Assembly (NCBI RefSeq): GCF_003997495.1
Contig: NZ_RZRU01000008.1
Coordinates: 47,905 to 111,904, forward strand
Length of the DNA: 64,000 nucleotides
DNA from: Mesorhizobium sp. M7A.F.Ca.US.008.03.1.1
GTDB lineage: Bacteria > Pseudomonadota > Alphaproteobacteria > Rhizobiales > Rhizobiaceae
Reading direction: 5' to 3'
The position numbers and the translations under genes are program-made. Shown here piece after piece: positions 35,085-44,057 of the stretch; position 1 is the first letter of the stretch, and the number at the start of each line of letters is the position of its first letter. The notes under the pieces were generated by a model. It saw only the letters and a list, made by a program, of their open reading frames with translations. It searched no databases and was not told the DNA's origin.

Positions 35085-36557
35085 ATGACCGTCATGGCCA
35101 AGCCCGAACAGATCAATTTGCGCACCATGGTCAGCGCGCCGGCGCTGTCGCCCGCCACTATCGCCAAGCCCGACCTGATCAGCGTCGAGCAGGCCAAGGC
35201 GATGGACGTCGCCCGCATGACCGATCTGTTCAAGGCGCATCTCAACCCCGGCCAGCTGCATTTCATGAAGCTGCTCGGCTTCCACAAGATCAAGATCGAG
35301 CGCGCCGAAGGCATGTTCTACATCGACCAGAACGGCCGCAAGATCCTCGATTTCTTCGGTGGCTTCGGTTCGCTGGCCTTCGGCCACAACCATCCGCGCA
35401 TTCTGGAAGCACGCAAGAAGTTCCAGGAGGAGAAGCGCCAGGAAATCGCCATCGCCTTCATGTCGCAATATGCGGCGGCACTTGCGCACAACATCGCCAA
35501 ATGCTCGCCCGGCGATCTCGACATGGTGTTTCTGGGTTCGTCCGGCTCGGAAGCGATGGAAGCGGCGGTTAAGCTCGCCGAGCGCGCCGCCGGTCCGAAG
35601 CGACCGAAGATCGTCTATGCCGAGAATTCCTTCCACGGCAAGACCAAGGGCGTGCTGGGTATCACCGACGGCCAGCTCTACCGGGCCGACTTCAAGGTGG
35701 CCGAAAACACGGTCCGCATCCCGTTTGCCGACATCGAGGCGGTCGAGCGCCTGTTCCGTTCCGACCCGGAGGTCGGCGTCATCGTGCTGGAAACCATCCA
35801 GGGCGGCGGCGGCATCATCCAGGCGCCTGCCGAATATTGGCAGAAGCTGCGCGCGTTGTGCGACCAGTATGGCGTGCTGTGGGTCGCCGACGAAGTGCAG
35901 TGCGGCTACGGCCGTTCGGGCCGATTCTACGCCTTCGAGCATTACGGCGTCATTCCCGATGTAACCGCGCTGGCCAAGTCGCTTGGCGCCGGCAAGGCGG
36001 CGGTGGGAGCCATGATCGCGCGGCGCGAGGTCTACATGAAGGCCTATGGCACGCCGAAAACGGCGATGATCCATGCCATGGCCACCTTCGGCGGCATGGG
36101 CGAGGCCTGCGTCACCTCGATCGAGGGGCTCAACGTGCTCTACGACGAGGGGCTGATCGACAATGCCGCCGTCACCGGCGACTATTTGCTGCAGCGCCTG
36201 CAGACGCTCAGGGAAAAGTACCCGAAGATCATCAAGGATGTGCGCGGCAAGGGTTTTATGGTCGGCCTGGAGTTCCACGACTTCTCGCAGACCTTGCCGA
36301 TGGTGCTGCGGCCGATCGTCAGCGTGCTCGACGACAAGCTGAAGGGCTCGCTGTCGGGCTTTGTCGGGGCGCTGCTTTTGCGCGACTACGACGTGCTGGT
36401 CGCCTTCACCGAATACAACCGCAACGTCATCCGGCTGGAGCCGCCGTTGATCTGCCAGCGCGAGCATGTCGACCGCTTCGTCAATGCCTTCGACAGCCTG
36501 CTGTCGCGCGGCATCGTGGGAATCGTGAAGGACTTCGTCAAAAGCCAAGTCCGTTAG
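35085..36557 (+). CDS. Class III PLP aminotransferase
   Basis: A 490-residue fold-type I aminotransferase. The glycine-rich SSGSEAMEAA loop lies near 151, WVADEVQCGYGRSG near 267 with the PLP aspartate, and the PLP lysine at about 298 in LAKSLGAGKAA. AGGAG stands seven bases before the ATG at 35085. Related enzymes act on ornithine, on diamines, and on the side chain of bacteriohopanoids (HpnO); the last would fit an envelope-lipid locus but I cannot show it. It belongs with the preceding glycan genes by strand and spacing (62 bases). Confidence 0.86.
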   Translation: MTVMAKPEQINLRTMVSAPALSPATIAKPDLISVEQAKAMDVARMTDLFKAHLNPGQLHFMKLLGFHKIKIERAEGMFYIDQNGRKILDFFGGFGSLAFGHNHPRILEARKKFQEEKRQEIAIAFMSQYAAALAHNIAKCSPGDLDMVFLGSSGSEAMEAAVKLAERAAGPKRPKIVYAENSFHGKTKGVLGITDGQLYRADFKVAENTVRIPFADIEAVERLFRSDPEVGVIVLETIQGGGGIIQAPAEYWQKLRALCDQYGVLWVADEVQCGYGRSGRFYAFEHYGVIPDVTALAKSLGAGKAAVGAMIARREVYMKAYGTPKTAMIHAMATFGGMGEACVTSIEGLNVLYDEGLIDNAAVTGDYLLQRLQTLREKYPKIIKDVRGKGFMVGLEFHDFSQTLPMVLRPIVSVLDDKLKGSLSGFVGALLLRDYDVLVAFTEYNRNVIRLEPPLICQREHVDRFVNAFDSLLSRGIVGIVKDFVKSQVR

Positions 36558-36581
36558 AAACGAAGCTCGCCGAGTTCGACA

Positions 36582-37814
36582 ATGCTGACCAGGTCGCCCG
36601 CACCAGACAACCTACTCGACCGGCTCACCGGGGCCGGCCTGGCGTGGGGCGAGGGGACTTATGCGCGGCTGGCGGCACCGATCGGCGCGGCGGCCTTTGC
36701 CCTCTATATCCTTTTTACGGGGTTCACGGCATGGGTGATGCCCGACGCCAACTGGGACATGCTGCCCTATCTCGCTATATCGGAGGAAGGCACCTATCCC
36801 GATGCGCAGGCGCTGCATGACTACGCCTACAACACCGTCAAATCAGGCGTTTCAGCTGGCGACTACAAGGCGCTGACCGATGATGGCGGCGGCTTCCGCA
36901 GCCACATGGCGGAGAATGCCGCCGACTTCCACTCGCTGCTCGGCATGTACCGGATCAAATTCCTCTATGCCGAGATCCTGTCGACACTGAGCGCGGTGAT
37001 GTCGCCGGTCGAGGCGATGCGGCTGGTGCAGGTGTTTTCGGTGCTGCTGTTCGGCGCGATCACGCTGCTCTGGCTGCGCTCGGAAAAGGCACTGGCTTTA
37101 GCGCCGGCGGTCGGCGCGGTGCTGATCATGGCCGATTTCGGCGATGCGGCGCGTGCCTCGACGCCGGATCTGCTCACATCGGCGCTGTTGCTTGGCGGGC
37201 TCTATGCCTATGTTCGCGGCCGCGAGATGGCGACCGCGATCCTGCTCTTCCTCGCTTTCATGGTGCGGCCGGACAATATTGTTTTCCTTGCAATTTTCGC
37301 TGTGCTGCTGGTCGCGTACCGGCAGTGGACATGGGGCGCGCTGGCCGGTTTCGCGGCTTCTTTCGTCGCCTATTTCGCCATCTCGCACTGGGCCCATCAT
37401 CCCGGCTGGTGGCCGCATCTGTGGTTCTCCAGCATCGAGCAGCACTACAATATGGATGGGTTCGAGCCGCCATTCTCGGTCACGGCCTATCTCAGGGCGT
37501 TTGCTACCTCGCTGCTGCGCGCCGTCAGCCTGAACAGCTGGGTCGGCGTGTCGGTGTTGGCACTGGCCGGCTGGTTTGCCGCCGCCCGCGCGGGCTTCCG
37601 CCTCGATCGCCGCGCCGGCATCCTGTTTGCGGCGCTGGTGCTCGGTGCGCTGGCGAAGTTCACCGTCTTCCCGATCCACGACACCCGGATCTATTTCCCC
37701 CATCTGATCCCGCCATTCCTGCTGCTGGCGACGCCGTTCATGGCGCTGTGGGCAGCCGTAGCTCGCGGCCAGAATCGCGCTGCCATGCAAATCATTCCCG
37801 GAGACAAGTCATGA
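36582..37814 (+). CDS. Polytopic membrane protein, candidate GT-C glycosyltransferase
   Basis: A 410-residue protein with roughly nine or ten hydrophobic helices and an early WVMPDANWDMLPY loop containing aspartates, as expected for GT-C enzymes that use polyprenyl-phosphate sugars. No family motif is strong enough for a firm name. In this locus it may use the lipid-linked pentose produced upstream. Ribosome-binding sequence before the ATG is weak. Its stop overlaps the FkbM gene by ATGA. Confidence 0.74.
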   Translation: MLTRSPAPDNLLDRLTGAGLAWGEGTYARLAAPIGAAAFALYILFTGFTAWVMPDANWDMLPYLAISEEGTYPDAQALHDYAYNTVKSGVSAGDYKALTDDGGGFRSHMAENAADFHSLLGMYRIKFLYAEILSTLSAVMSPVEAMRLVQVFSVLLFGAITLLWLRSEKALALAPAVGAVLIMADFGDAARASTPDLLTSALLLGGLYAYVRGREMATAILLFLAFMVRPDNIVFLAIFAVLLVAYRQWTWGALAGFAASFVAYFAISHWAHHPGWWPHLWFSSIEQHYNMDGFEPPFSVTAYLRAFATSLLRAVSLNSWVGVSVLALAGWFAAARAGFRLDRRAGILFAALVLGALAKFTVFPIHDTRIYFPHLIPPFLLLATPFMALWAAVARGQNRAAMQIIPGDKS

Positions 37815-38569
37815 GTTCGCTATCCAGCCTGGCGCGCGTTGCCTTGTCGCTTGGTCTTCCCAAGGGCGTTCTCGATCGCGGCCCGTCGCTGCGCGGCACG
37901 AAATTCCTGGCCAAGGCGGCGCTGAAGGCGCGCTTCGGTGGGGCAGGGCGACCGTTCCAGATGGTCAATGTCGGCGCCTGCGACGGCGCGCTGTTCGACG
38001 ATGTGACACCGTGGCTACACCGGATTCCCGGTGCACGGGCCATGCTTGTCGAGCCGATCCCGTACAACCAGGAGAGACTGCGCGCCAATTATCCCGACAC
38101 CGGCCGGTTCATCATCGAGCCGGTGGCGGTGACAAAGACCAGGGGGACGATCACCGTCCATACCTTCGATGCCGCCGCGCTCGAGGCCGGCACGCTGCCG
38201 ATCGAATTCATCGGCTGCTCGTCGGTTACCGACACCAATCTGATGTCGGGCAAGAATGCCTGGGGCGAGGCCGACGCCAACTTCAACAAGTTCGCGCCGC
38301 ATCTCAGGGACATCGAGGTGCCATCCGAGACCTTGCAGACGCTGCTCGACCGCAACGGCATCACCCATATCGACGCCTTCCTCGTCGATTGCGAGGGCGC
38401 CGACTGGATCGTCTTCGAACAGCTTGACCTCAAGCGCTACCGCCCCGGCATGATCAAGGTCGAGGTCGGCGCGCTGCCGGCAGCCGAGATCGGCCAGGTC
38501 GTGGTCAAGCTCAAGACGGCAGGCTATCAGGTGGGGTTCCAGGCCGAGGATGTCTGGGCCTTCGCCTGA
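37811..38569 (+). CDS. FkbM-family methyltransferase
   Basis: A 252-residue SAM-dependent O-methyltransferase of the FkbM type. FQMVNVGACDGALFDD near residue 53 is the SAM-binding segment, and DAFLVDCEGADWIVFEQ near 190 is the family's second motif. It starts in an ATGA overlap with the membrane glycosyltransferase, so it probably methylates the glycan or lipid made by this operon. It is the last gene of the locus. Confidence 0.84.
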   Translation: MSSLSSLARVALSLGLPKGVLDRGPSLRGTKFLAKAALKARFGGAGRPFQMVNVGACDGALFDDVTPWLHRIPGARAMLVEPIPYNQERLRANYPDTGRFIIEPVAVTKTRGTITVHTFDAAALEAGTLPIEFIGCSSVTDTNLMSGKNAWGEADANFNKFAPHLRDIEVPSETLQTLLDRNGITHIDAFLVDCEGADWIVFEQLDLKRYRPGMIKVEVGALPAAEIGQVVVKLKTAGYQVGFQAEDVWAFA

Positions 38570-38647
38570 GTTAGCCCACCGAAAAGCGAACCGTCCCGGC
38601 GCCCGGTGTGAAGCATTCTGCCGTCTGGTCGCTCGGCTTTTTGCCAA

Positions 38648-38656
38648 TGTCGCAAA
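38648..38656 (-). promoter_or_regulatory. TTTGCGACA half-site upstream of the 38723 oxidoreductase
   Basis: TGTCGCAAA on the plus strand, that is TTTGCGACA on the minus strand, lies 67 bases before the start at 38723. The same nine bases occur near the GlxA-type regulator and upstream of mttB, which is why it is listed. Confidence 0.4.
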
Positions 38657-38722
38657 CAGGCTTCAATCCTGCTGCCGCTCCGCCCTATAGTCCGCCCGCA
38701 AAACGCTTTGGAGTCGCGGGCA

Positions 38723-41284
38723 ATGGCAGAGTTTCCGAAAAAGGCGAAGGTCGTCATCATTGGCCTCGGCGGTATTGTCGGCGCATCGATAGCCCATCAC
38801 CTGATCGAGCGCGGATGGGATGACATTGTCGGCATCGACAAGTCGGGCATCCCGACCGACATCGGCTCGACGGCACACGCCTCCGACTTCTGCTACACGA
38901 CCAGCCACGATTTCCTGTCCTGCTGGACGACGCTCTACTCCATCGATTTCTACGAGAAGATGGGCCATTACGCGCGTATCGGCGGCCTCGAGGTCGCGCG
39001 TGTCGGCGATGACAGCCGCATGGAGGAGATCAAGCGCAAGATCGCCTCGGCCAAGGCGTTTGGCACGCGCGCCCGCCTGATCGAGCCGGCCGAGATCAAG
39101 GAAAAATTTCCGCTGATCGAAGAAGCGATTGTGCAGGGCGGCCTGTGGGATCCTGATGCCGGCTTGGTCATCCCGCGCTCGCAGACGGTCGCCGGCAAGC
39201 TGGTCGACCAGGCGGAAGCGTCGGGCAAGCTCAAATCCTTCGCCAACACATCGGCCCGGTCGCTTGTCGTCAAGGACGGCCGCATATCAGGCGTGATGAC
39301 GGACCGCGGCACCATCGAGGCCGACTATGTCGTCGTCTGCGCCGGGATCTGGGGCCGGCTGATCGCGGAAATGGTGGGCGAAGACCTGCCGGTCATGCCG
39401 ATCGACCATCCGCTGACCTTCTTCGGCCCCTACAACGAGTTCGCCGGCACCGGCAAGGAGATCGGCTGGCCGCTGCTACGCGACCAGGGCAATTCGGCCT
39501 ATATGCGCGACACCGGCGATCCCAAGACCGCCGAGGGCGGGCAGATCGAATGGGGCTATTACGAAGAGACCAACCCGCGCCTTTGCCATCCACGCGACCT
39601 CTTGGAGAAGGACCAGGCGCGGCTTTCACCCTCGCAGCGCGACCTCGACATGGAACAGATCCTGGCCCCGCTCGAACGCGCCATGGAGTTGACGCCGATC
39701 CTCGGCGAACTCGGCTACAACGAGAGCCATTCCTTCAACGGGCTTCTCCAGGTGACGGCCGATGGCGGCCCGTCCATGGGCGAAAGCCAGAAGGTGCGGG
39801 GCCTGTGGTATGCCGTCGCCATCTGGGTCAAGGATGGTCCCGGTATGGGCAAGCTCATCGCCGATTGGATGACCGACGGCCGCACGGAAATCGACCACCA
39901 CGCTATCGACTATGCGCGCTTCTATCCGCACCAGACCAAGGAGCAGTTCATCTGGGATCGCTGCACCGAGACGGCGATGAAGGTCTACAATCCGGCGGTG
40001 CATCCGCGCGAGCCGTTCTCCAAGGCCCGCAACATCAGGCGTTCGCCGTTCTGGGAGCGCGAGAAGGAGCTCGGCGGCTATTTCATGGAGCTGGGCGGCT
40101 GGGAGCGCGCGCATGGTTATGCCGCCAACGAGCACCTTTTGGAGAAGTATGGCAACCGGGTGCCGGTGCGCGCAAACGAGTGGGACAACCGCCATTTCTG
40201 GCGCGTGTCCAATGCCGAACATCTCGCGATGAGCGAGGATTGCGGCATCGTCAACCTGTCGCACTTCGCCATGTACGATATCGAAGGTCCGGACCATGTC
40301 GCGCTGCTGGAATGGCTGTGCGCGGCCAAGATCGGCGGCGACAACAACATCGGCAAGGGCATCTACACCCACTTCCTCGACGAGGAAGGCATGGTGCGGG
40401 CCGACTTTACCGTCATCCGCATGGCCGACCGCTGTCGTTTGATCGACGGGGCGGATGCCGGCCCGCGCGACTTCCAGTACATGCGCCGCACGGCGCAGGA
40501 CAAAGGCTTTGATGTCATCATCACCGATGTGACCGAGAAGTATGTCACCATCGGCATCTGGGGTCCGAACGCCCGGGCGACCCTGCAGAAGGAGGTCGAG
40601 AATCCTGATGGGTTGTCGCATGAGAATTTCCCCTTCGCGACGATCAAGCCAGTCAGGATCGGCGGCAAGGACGTCACCGCTTTCCGCATCTCCTATGTCG
40701 GCGAGCAGGGCTGGGAACTGCATATGCGCTACGAGGACGGTCTCGCTGTCTGGGACGCGCTGCGCTCGACCGGCGTGATGCCTTTCGGCGTCGAGACCTA
40801 TGCCAACACGCGCCGCATGGAAAAGAGCCTGCGCCTACAGAACGCCGACCTTCTGACCGAATACAATCTGCTCGAGGCGGATCTCGCTCGTCCAAAGGTC
40901 AAGGAGAACGATTTCTGCGGTAAGGCCAAGCACGTCGAATACCGCGCCCGCCAGCACCAGCCGGCCATGCTTTGCACGCTGGTGATGACCGAAAACGTCG
41001 ATGCGAAAGGCGTTGCCCGTTATCCGGTCGGCACGATGCCGGTGATGGACCCGAAGACCGGCGAGACGCTGGTCGACGAACTCGGCCGGCGGTCCTTCAC
41101 CACCTCGATGGCCTACGGTCCGACCATCGGCAAGAACATCGGTCTCGCCTACCTGCCGTGGGCGTACGCCCAGGAAGGCCGCAAGCTCACGATCGAGTAT
41201 TTCGGTGAGACCTATCCGGTCGAAGTGGCGGCCGTCGGCTACAAGCCGCTCTATGATCCGGAGAATTTGAAGCCGCGCAGCTGA
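38723..41284 (+). CDS. FAD/GcvT oxidoreductase, third dimethylglycine-dehydrogenase-like protein
   Basis: An 853-residue two-domain flavoprotein. The Rossmann motif VIIGLGGIVGAS lies at 11-22 and the C-terminal half, from about residue 430, is GcvT-like with a SYVGEQGWELHM segment. It differs from the two relatives at 12050 and 16573: the motif around the covalent-FAD histidine reads GSTAHASDF instead of GSTWHAAG. The N-methyl or O-methyl substrate may therefore differ. GGAG nine bases before the ATG at 38723 fixes the start; a TTG five codons upstream is weaker. A single-gene unit with its own terminator and a TTTGCGACA site upstream. Confidence 0.87.
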   Translation: MAEFPKKAKVVIIGLGGIVGASIAHHLIERGWDDIVGIDKSGIPTDIGSTAHASDFCYTTSHDFLSCWTTLYSIDFYEKMGHYARIGGLEVARVGDDSRMEEIKRKIASAKAFGTRARLIEPAEIKEKFPLIEEAIVQGGLWDPDAGLVIPRSQTVAGKLVDQAEASGKLKSFANTSARSLVVKDGRISGVMTDRGTIEADYVVVCAGIWGRLIAEMVGEDLPVMPIDHPLTFFGPYNEFAGTGKEIGWPLLRDQGNSAYMRDTGDPKTAEGGQIEWGYYEETNPRLCHPRDLLEKDQARLSPSQRDLDMEQILAPLERAMELTPILGELGYNESHSFNGLLQVTADGGPSMGESQKVRGLWYAVAIWVKDGPGMGKLIADWMTDGRTEIDHHAIDYARFYPHQTKEQFIWDRCTETAMKVYNPAVHPREPFSKARNIRRSPFWEREKELGGYFMELGGWERAHGYAANEHLLEKYGNRVPVRANEWDNRHFWRVSNAEHLAMSEDCGIVNLSHFAMYDIEGPDHVALLEWLCAAKIGGDNNIGKGIYTHFLDEEGMVRADFTVIRMADRCRLIDGADAGPRDFQYMRRTAQDKGFDVIITDVTEKYVTIGIWGPNARATLQKEVENPDGLSHENFPFATIKPVRIGGKDVTAFRISYVGEQGWELHMRYEDGLAVWDALRSTGVMPFGVETYANTRRMEKSLRLQNADLLTEYNLLEADLARPKVKENDFCGKAKHVEYRARQHQPAMLCTLVMTENVDAKGVARYPVGTMPVMDPKTGETLVDELGRRSFTTSMAYGPTIGKNIGLAYLPWAYAQEGRKLTIEYFGETYPVEVAAVGYKPLYDPENLKPRS

Positions 41285-41313
41285 TTGCGCGCCGGCGCAA
41301 AGGGCATGAAGGC

Positions 41314-41341
41314 AAAAGCCTGGCCGTCGGCTTTTCTCTTT
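41314..41341 (+). terminator. Rho-independent terminator after the 38723 oxidoreductase
   Basis: AAAAGCC-tggccgtc-GGCTTTT forms a 7-bp stem, followed by a T/C-rich run (TTTTCTCTTTTT). It lies about 30 bases after the stop codon. Confidence 0.65.
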
Positions 41342-41373
41342 TTAAACAGGCTGTTTTCGCTTAGCCTTGCGGC

Positions 41374-42222
41374 ATGTCTGCTTTTGCCTGCGCAAGACAT
41401 TTCCTTTCATGCTGCGCCGCGCTGGCGCTGACGCTTTGGCTGACGCCAGTATCCCTCGCGGACGTGCCGGTCGACGTCGAGTTGGTGCTGGCCGTCGATG
41501 TCTCGCTGTCGATGTCTCCGGACGAACTCGAGATCCAGCGTCACGGCTACGCAGCGGCACTGACACACGACAATGTGCTTCAGGCCATTGCCGACGGTGC
41601 TTATGGCAAGATCGCCGTCACCTATGTCGAATGGGCCGGCACCAGCTGGCAGCGCGTCATCGTGCCGTGGACAGTAATCGCCAGCCGCACCGACGCGGAG
41701 CGCGTGGTTGCGCAATTGTCGGCGCAACCGCCCAACAGCGCGCGGCGCACCTCGATCTCCGGAGCGCTGGAGTTCGGCAACGACCTGTTCGCCGAAAGCG
41801 GCTACCAGGGCACGAAGCGGGTCATCGACATTTCGGGCGACGGCCCCAACAACCAGGGTGCGCCGGTCAATCTGACCCGCGACGATCTAATCAAGCAAGG
41901 CATCGTCATCAACGGCCTGCCGCTGATGACGCGAGGCGGTTTTTCGGGCGCCTATGACGTCAATAATCTCGATCGCTACTACAGCGACTGCGTCATCGGT
42001 GGTCCCGGAGCCTTCATGATCCCGGTCAATGACTGGACGCAGTTTCCCGAAGCCATCCGTCGCAAGCTGGTGCTGGAACTCGCCGGCCCGGCCTCGCCGC
42101 AATGGGCGGCGGAAGAAGCCGCGCATCCGCCGGTGATATTGGCGCAGGAGAGATCCACCACCGACTGTCTGGTCGGCGAGAAAATGTGGCGGAACCGCAG
42201 CTGGATGTTCGACAGCCGCTAA
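41374..42222 (+). CDS. DUF1194 protein (secreted von Willebrand A-like)
   Basis: A 282-residue protein with a signal peptide (about residues 1-29, cleavage near SLAD) and a VWA-like domain. The metal-ion-dependent adhesion motif is visible as DVSLS at 42-46, followed by a threonine in RRTSISGAL and DISGDGPNNQG further on. The domain family is widespread in rhizobia without known function; binding of a protein ligand in the periplasm is the general expectation. No partner is adjacent. Confidence 0.83.
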   Translation: MSAFACARHFLSCCAALALTLWLTPVSLADVPVDVELVLAVDVSLSMSPDELEIQRHGYAAALTHDNVLQAIADGAYGKIAVTYVEWAGTSWQRVIVPWTVIASRTDAERVVAQLSAQPPNSARRTSISGALEFGNDLFAESGYQGTKRVIDISGDGPNNQGAPVNLTRDDLIKQGIVINGLPLMTRGGFSGAYDVNNLDRYYSDCVIGGPGAFMIPVNDWTQFPEAIRRKLVLELAGPASPQWAAEEAAHPPVILAQERSTTDCLVGEKMWRNRSWMFDSR

Positions 42223-42386
42223 AGCTCTTCCCGTTGAGCGTGATCTTTGGCCAAACCGGCTCCATTCTTGCCCGCTGCCCATCTGTTCGGGCTTACGCTC
42301 CAGGCTTGCCTCCGCGACCGAAGCAGTGGCAAACTGGGCAGCGCGCGTGACCCAGCCAGGAGCGCGGCCGAACCGAGGAAACACCG

Positions 42387-42731
42387 ATGAGACATCTTGC
42401 CATCCTGACCGCAGTCGCGTCCGTGCTTTATGCCGACGTCGCCAGCGCCCAATACAACGACCAGGCTGCCTGCATCATGTTCGAGAACGGGAATTTTCGC
42501 GGGCGGTCCATCGGCATGGGTGCTGAGGACTCCGTGAATTTTCGTGGCGGCCAGTTCTGGAATGACCGTGTGTCGTCGGTGATCGTTCGCCGCGGCTGCA
42601 CGCTCGTGGCCTATGAGGATTCTCGGATGGGCGGCCGCTCGATCGAGATCACGCGCAGGATCCGCAATTTGGGCGGCAGTGACTGGAACGACCGTATCTC
42701 CTCGGCGGAATGCACCTGCGACGACTACTGA
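42387..42731 (+). CDS. Small secreted beta/gamma-crystallin-like protein
   Basis: A 114-residue protein with a signal peptide (cleavage after ASA, about residue 21). The mature part has two similar halves of about 40 residues, each ending in WNDR(V/I)SS, and each starting with an aromatic plus Gly-Arg-Ser (FRGRSIG, MGGRSIE). This is the pattern of a two-motif beta/gamma-crystallin fold or peptidase-inhibitor I36 relative. Five cysteines could form disulfides. Function unknown. Confidence 0.77.
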   Translation: MRHLAILTAVASVLYADVASAQYNDQAACIMFENGNFRGRSIGMGAEDSVNFRGGQFWNDRVSSVIVRRGCTLVAYEDSRMGGRSIEITRRIRNLGGSDWNDRISSAECTCDDY

Positions 42732-42774
42732 GGTTCAGGCGGCGCGGCGGAGCGCAGAACGGTTGCGTATCGGA

Positions 42775-43776
42775 TCAGGCCGCCAGCAGCTGCTTGCGGT
42801 CGACGCGCTCCTGCTGCGGTGAGCGGGCGTAGAGCTCGCGGTAACATTTGGAGAAATGCGAGGCCGAGACGAAGCCGCAGGCGACCGCCACCTCGACCAC
42901 CGGCATCGAGGACTGGATCAAGAGATGCCTGGCGCGGTCGAGCCGGATTTCCAGATAGTAGCGGGCAGGGGAGCGGCCCATCTCGGTGCGGAACAGCCGC
43001 TCGATCTGGCGGCGCGACAGGTCGACATGGTCGGCGATCTCGATCAGTGACAGCGGCTCCGACAGATTGCCCTCCATCAGTTCGATGATGGTCAGCACTT
43101 TCGAGTTCTGGACGCCGAGGCGGGCGCGTAGCGGCAGGCGCTGGCGGTCGGTGGGGCTGCGCACGCGGTCGGTCAGCACCTGCTCACAGACGCGGTTGAC
43201 GAGGTTCTCGTCAAAGTCGTCGCCGATCAGCTTTAGCATCATGTCGAGTGCGGCGGTGCCGCCGGCGCAGGTGTAGATGTTCTGGTCGATCTCGAAGAGG
43301 TCGGCAAAGACATTGGCCTTCGGGAACGCCTCGGAAAAGCCCGGCAGGTTCTCCCAGTGGATGGCGCAGCGCTTGTTGGACAGCAGGCCGGCGGCGGCGA
43401 GGATATGCGCGCCGGTGCACAAGCCGCCGACCGCGACGCCGCGATTGTATTCCTCGCGCAGCCAGGCGAAGGCGGACTTGTTCTGGTAGCGCTCGACATT
43501 GATGCCGCTGCAGACGATGGCCATGTTCGGCCGGTCGGGGCCTGCCATCTTCTTGCGCTCATCCTCGAGCGAGGTGTTGACCGCGCATTCGACCCCGTTC
43601 GAGGCGCGCACCGGCTTGCCGTCGATGCTGGCGAGGCGCCAGCGATAGGCCTCGTAGCCGAGCATGCGATTGGCCGAGCGCAGCGGGTCGAGCGCGGTCG
43701 CAAAAGCGATCATGGTGAAATCGGGAATAAGGAAGAATACAAACGATCGCTTGATCGGATGCTTTACGGCGTTCAA
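42775..43776 (-). CDS. GlxA-family transcriptional regulator (DJ-1/PfpI domain plus AraC helix-turn-helix), GbdR-like
   Basis: A 333-residue regulator. The N-terminal DJ-1/PfpI-like domain (about 10-180) starts FVFFLIPDFTMIAFATALDP and contains GGLCTGAHILAAAGLL; two AraC helix-turn-helix motifs lie at about 235-325, ending with the CGFVSASHFSKCYRE segment. GbdR of Pseudomonas, which switches on glycine betaine, dimethylglycine and sarcosine catabolism, has the same plan and a similar N-terminus, so a role in methylamine catabolism fits the window. The TTG at 43776 is chosen because TGAGG stands five bases upstream; ATG codons at 43821 and 43842 lack such a site and would overlap the inverted repeat at 43805-43830. 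Confidence 0.83.
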   Translation of the reverse strand: MNAVKHPIKRSFVFFLIPDFTMIAFATALDPLRSANRMLGYEAYRWRLASIDGKPVRASNGVECAVNTSLEDERKKMAGPDRPNMAIVCSGINVERYQNKSAFAWLREEYNRGVAVGGLCTGAHILAAAGLLSNKRCAIHWENLPGFSEAFPKANVFADLFEIDQNIYTCAGGTAALDMMLKLIGDDFDENLVNRVCEQVLTDRVRSPTDRQRLPLRARLGVQNSKVLTIIELMEGNLSEPLSLIEIADHVDLSRRQIERLFRTEMGRSPARYYLEIRLDRARHLLIQSSMPVVEVAVACGFVSASHFSKCYRELYARSPQQERVDRKQLLAA

Positions 43777-43804
43777 GGGAACCTCACAGCCATGGCGCGA
43801 ACAG

Positions 43805-43900
43805 GATGTCGCGAATAGCATAGCGACATCAGGAAAAACCATGTCTGTCAATCGGCTACGCCGCTACGACAAGATTAAATTTGCGACATGGGTCGCAAAT
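43805..43900. promoter_or_regulatory. Two GCGAC palindromes upstream of the GlxA-type regulator
   Basis: GATGTCGC (43805-43812) and GCGACATC (43823-43830) form a perfect 8-bp inverted repeat with a ten-base spacer. About 50 bases further, ATTTGCGAC (43879-43887) and GTCGCAAAT (43892-43900) form a perfect 9-bp inverted repeat with spacer ATGG. Both lie upstream of the regulator start and share the GCGAC core with sites at 38648, 44321-44339 and 56993-57056, so they are candidate operators. Confidence 0.55.
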
Positions 43901-43982
43901 GGGCAATCGGCGTGCAGCCAGCCCTGGAAGTGGCACCAACTGTTCAAGGGACGGGCAACGTACGGCCTGCGCGCAGCACAAA

Positions 43983-44013
43983 AACGCCGCCTTGGCTGGA
44001 GCCAGGCGGCGTT
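43983..44013 (-). terminator. Rho-independent terminator of the 44-residue gene
   Basis: AACGCCGCC(T)TGGCT-gg-AGCCAGGCGGCGTT is a 14-bp stem with one bulged base. Read on the minus strand it is followed by TTTTTG, about 45 bases after the stop of the small gene at 44058. Confidence 0.75.
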
Positions 44014-44057
44014 ACGGTTTTAAAGCAGCGGCAGGGATGCGCTGCCTCTAAAAATCT

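Noticed and set aside
34986..36548. Minus-strand frame of 520 codons opposite the class III aminotransferase
   Set aside because: Antisense shadow of a gene with intact PLP motifs.
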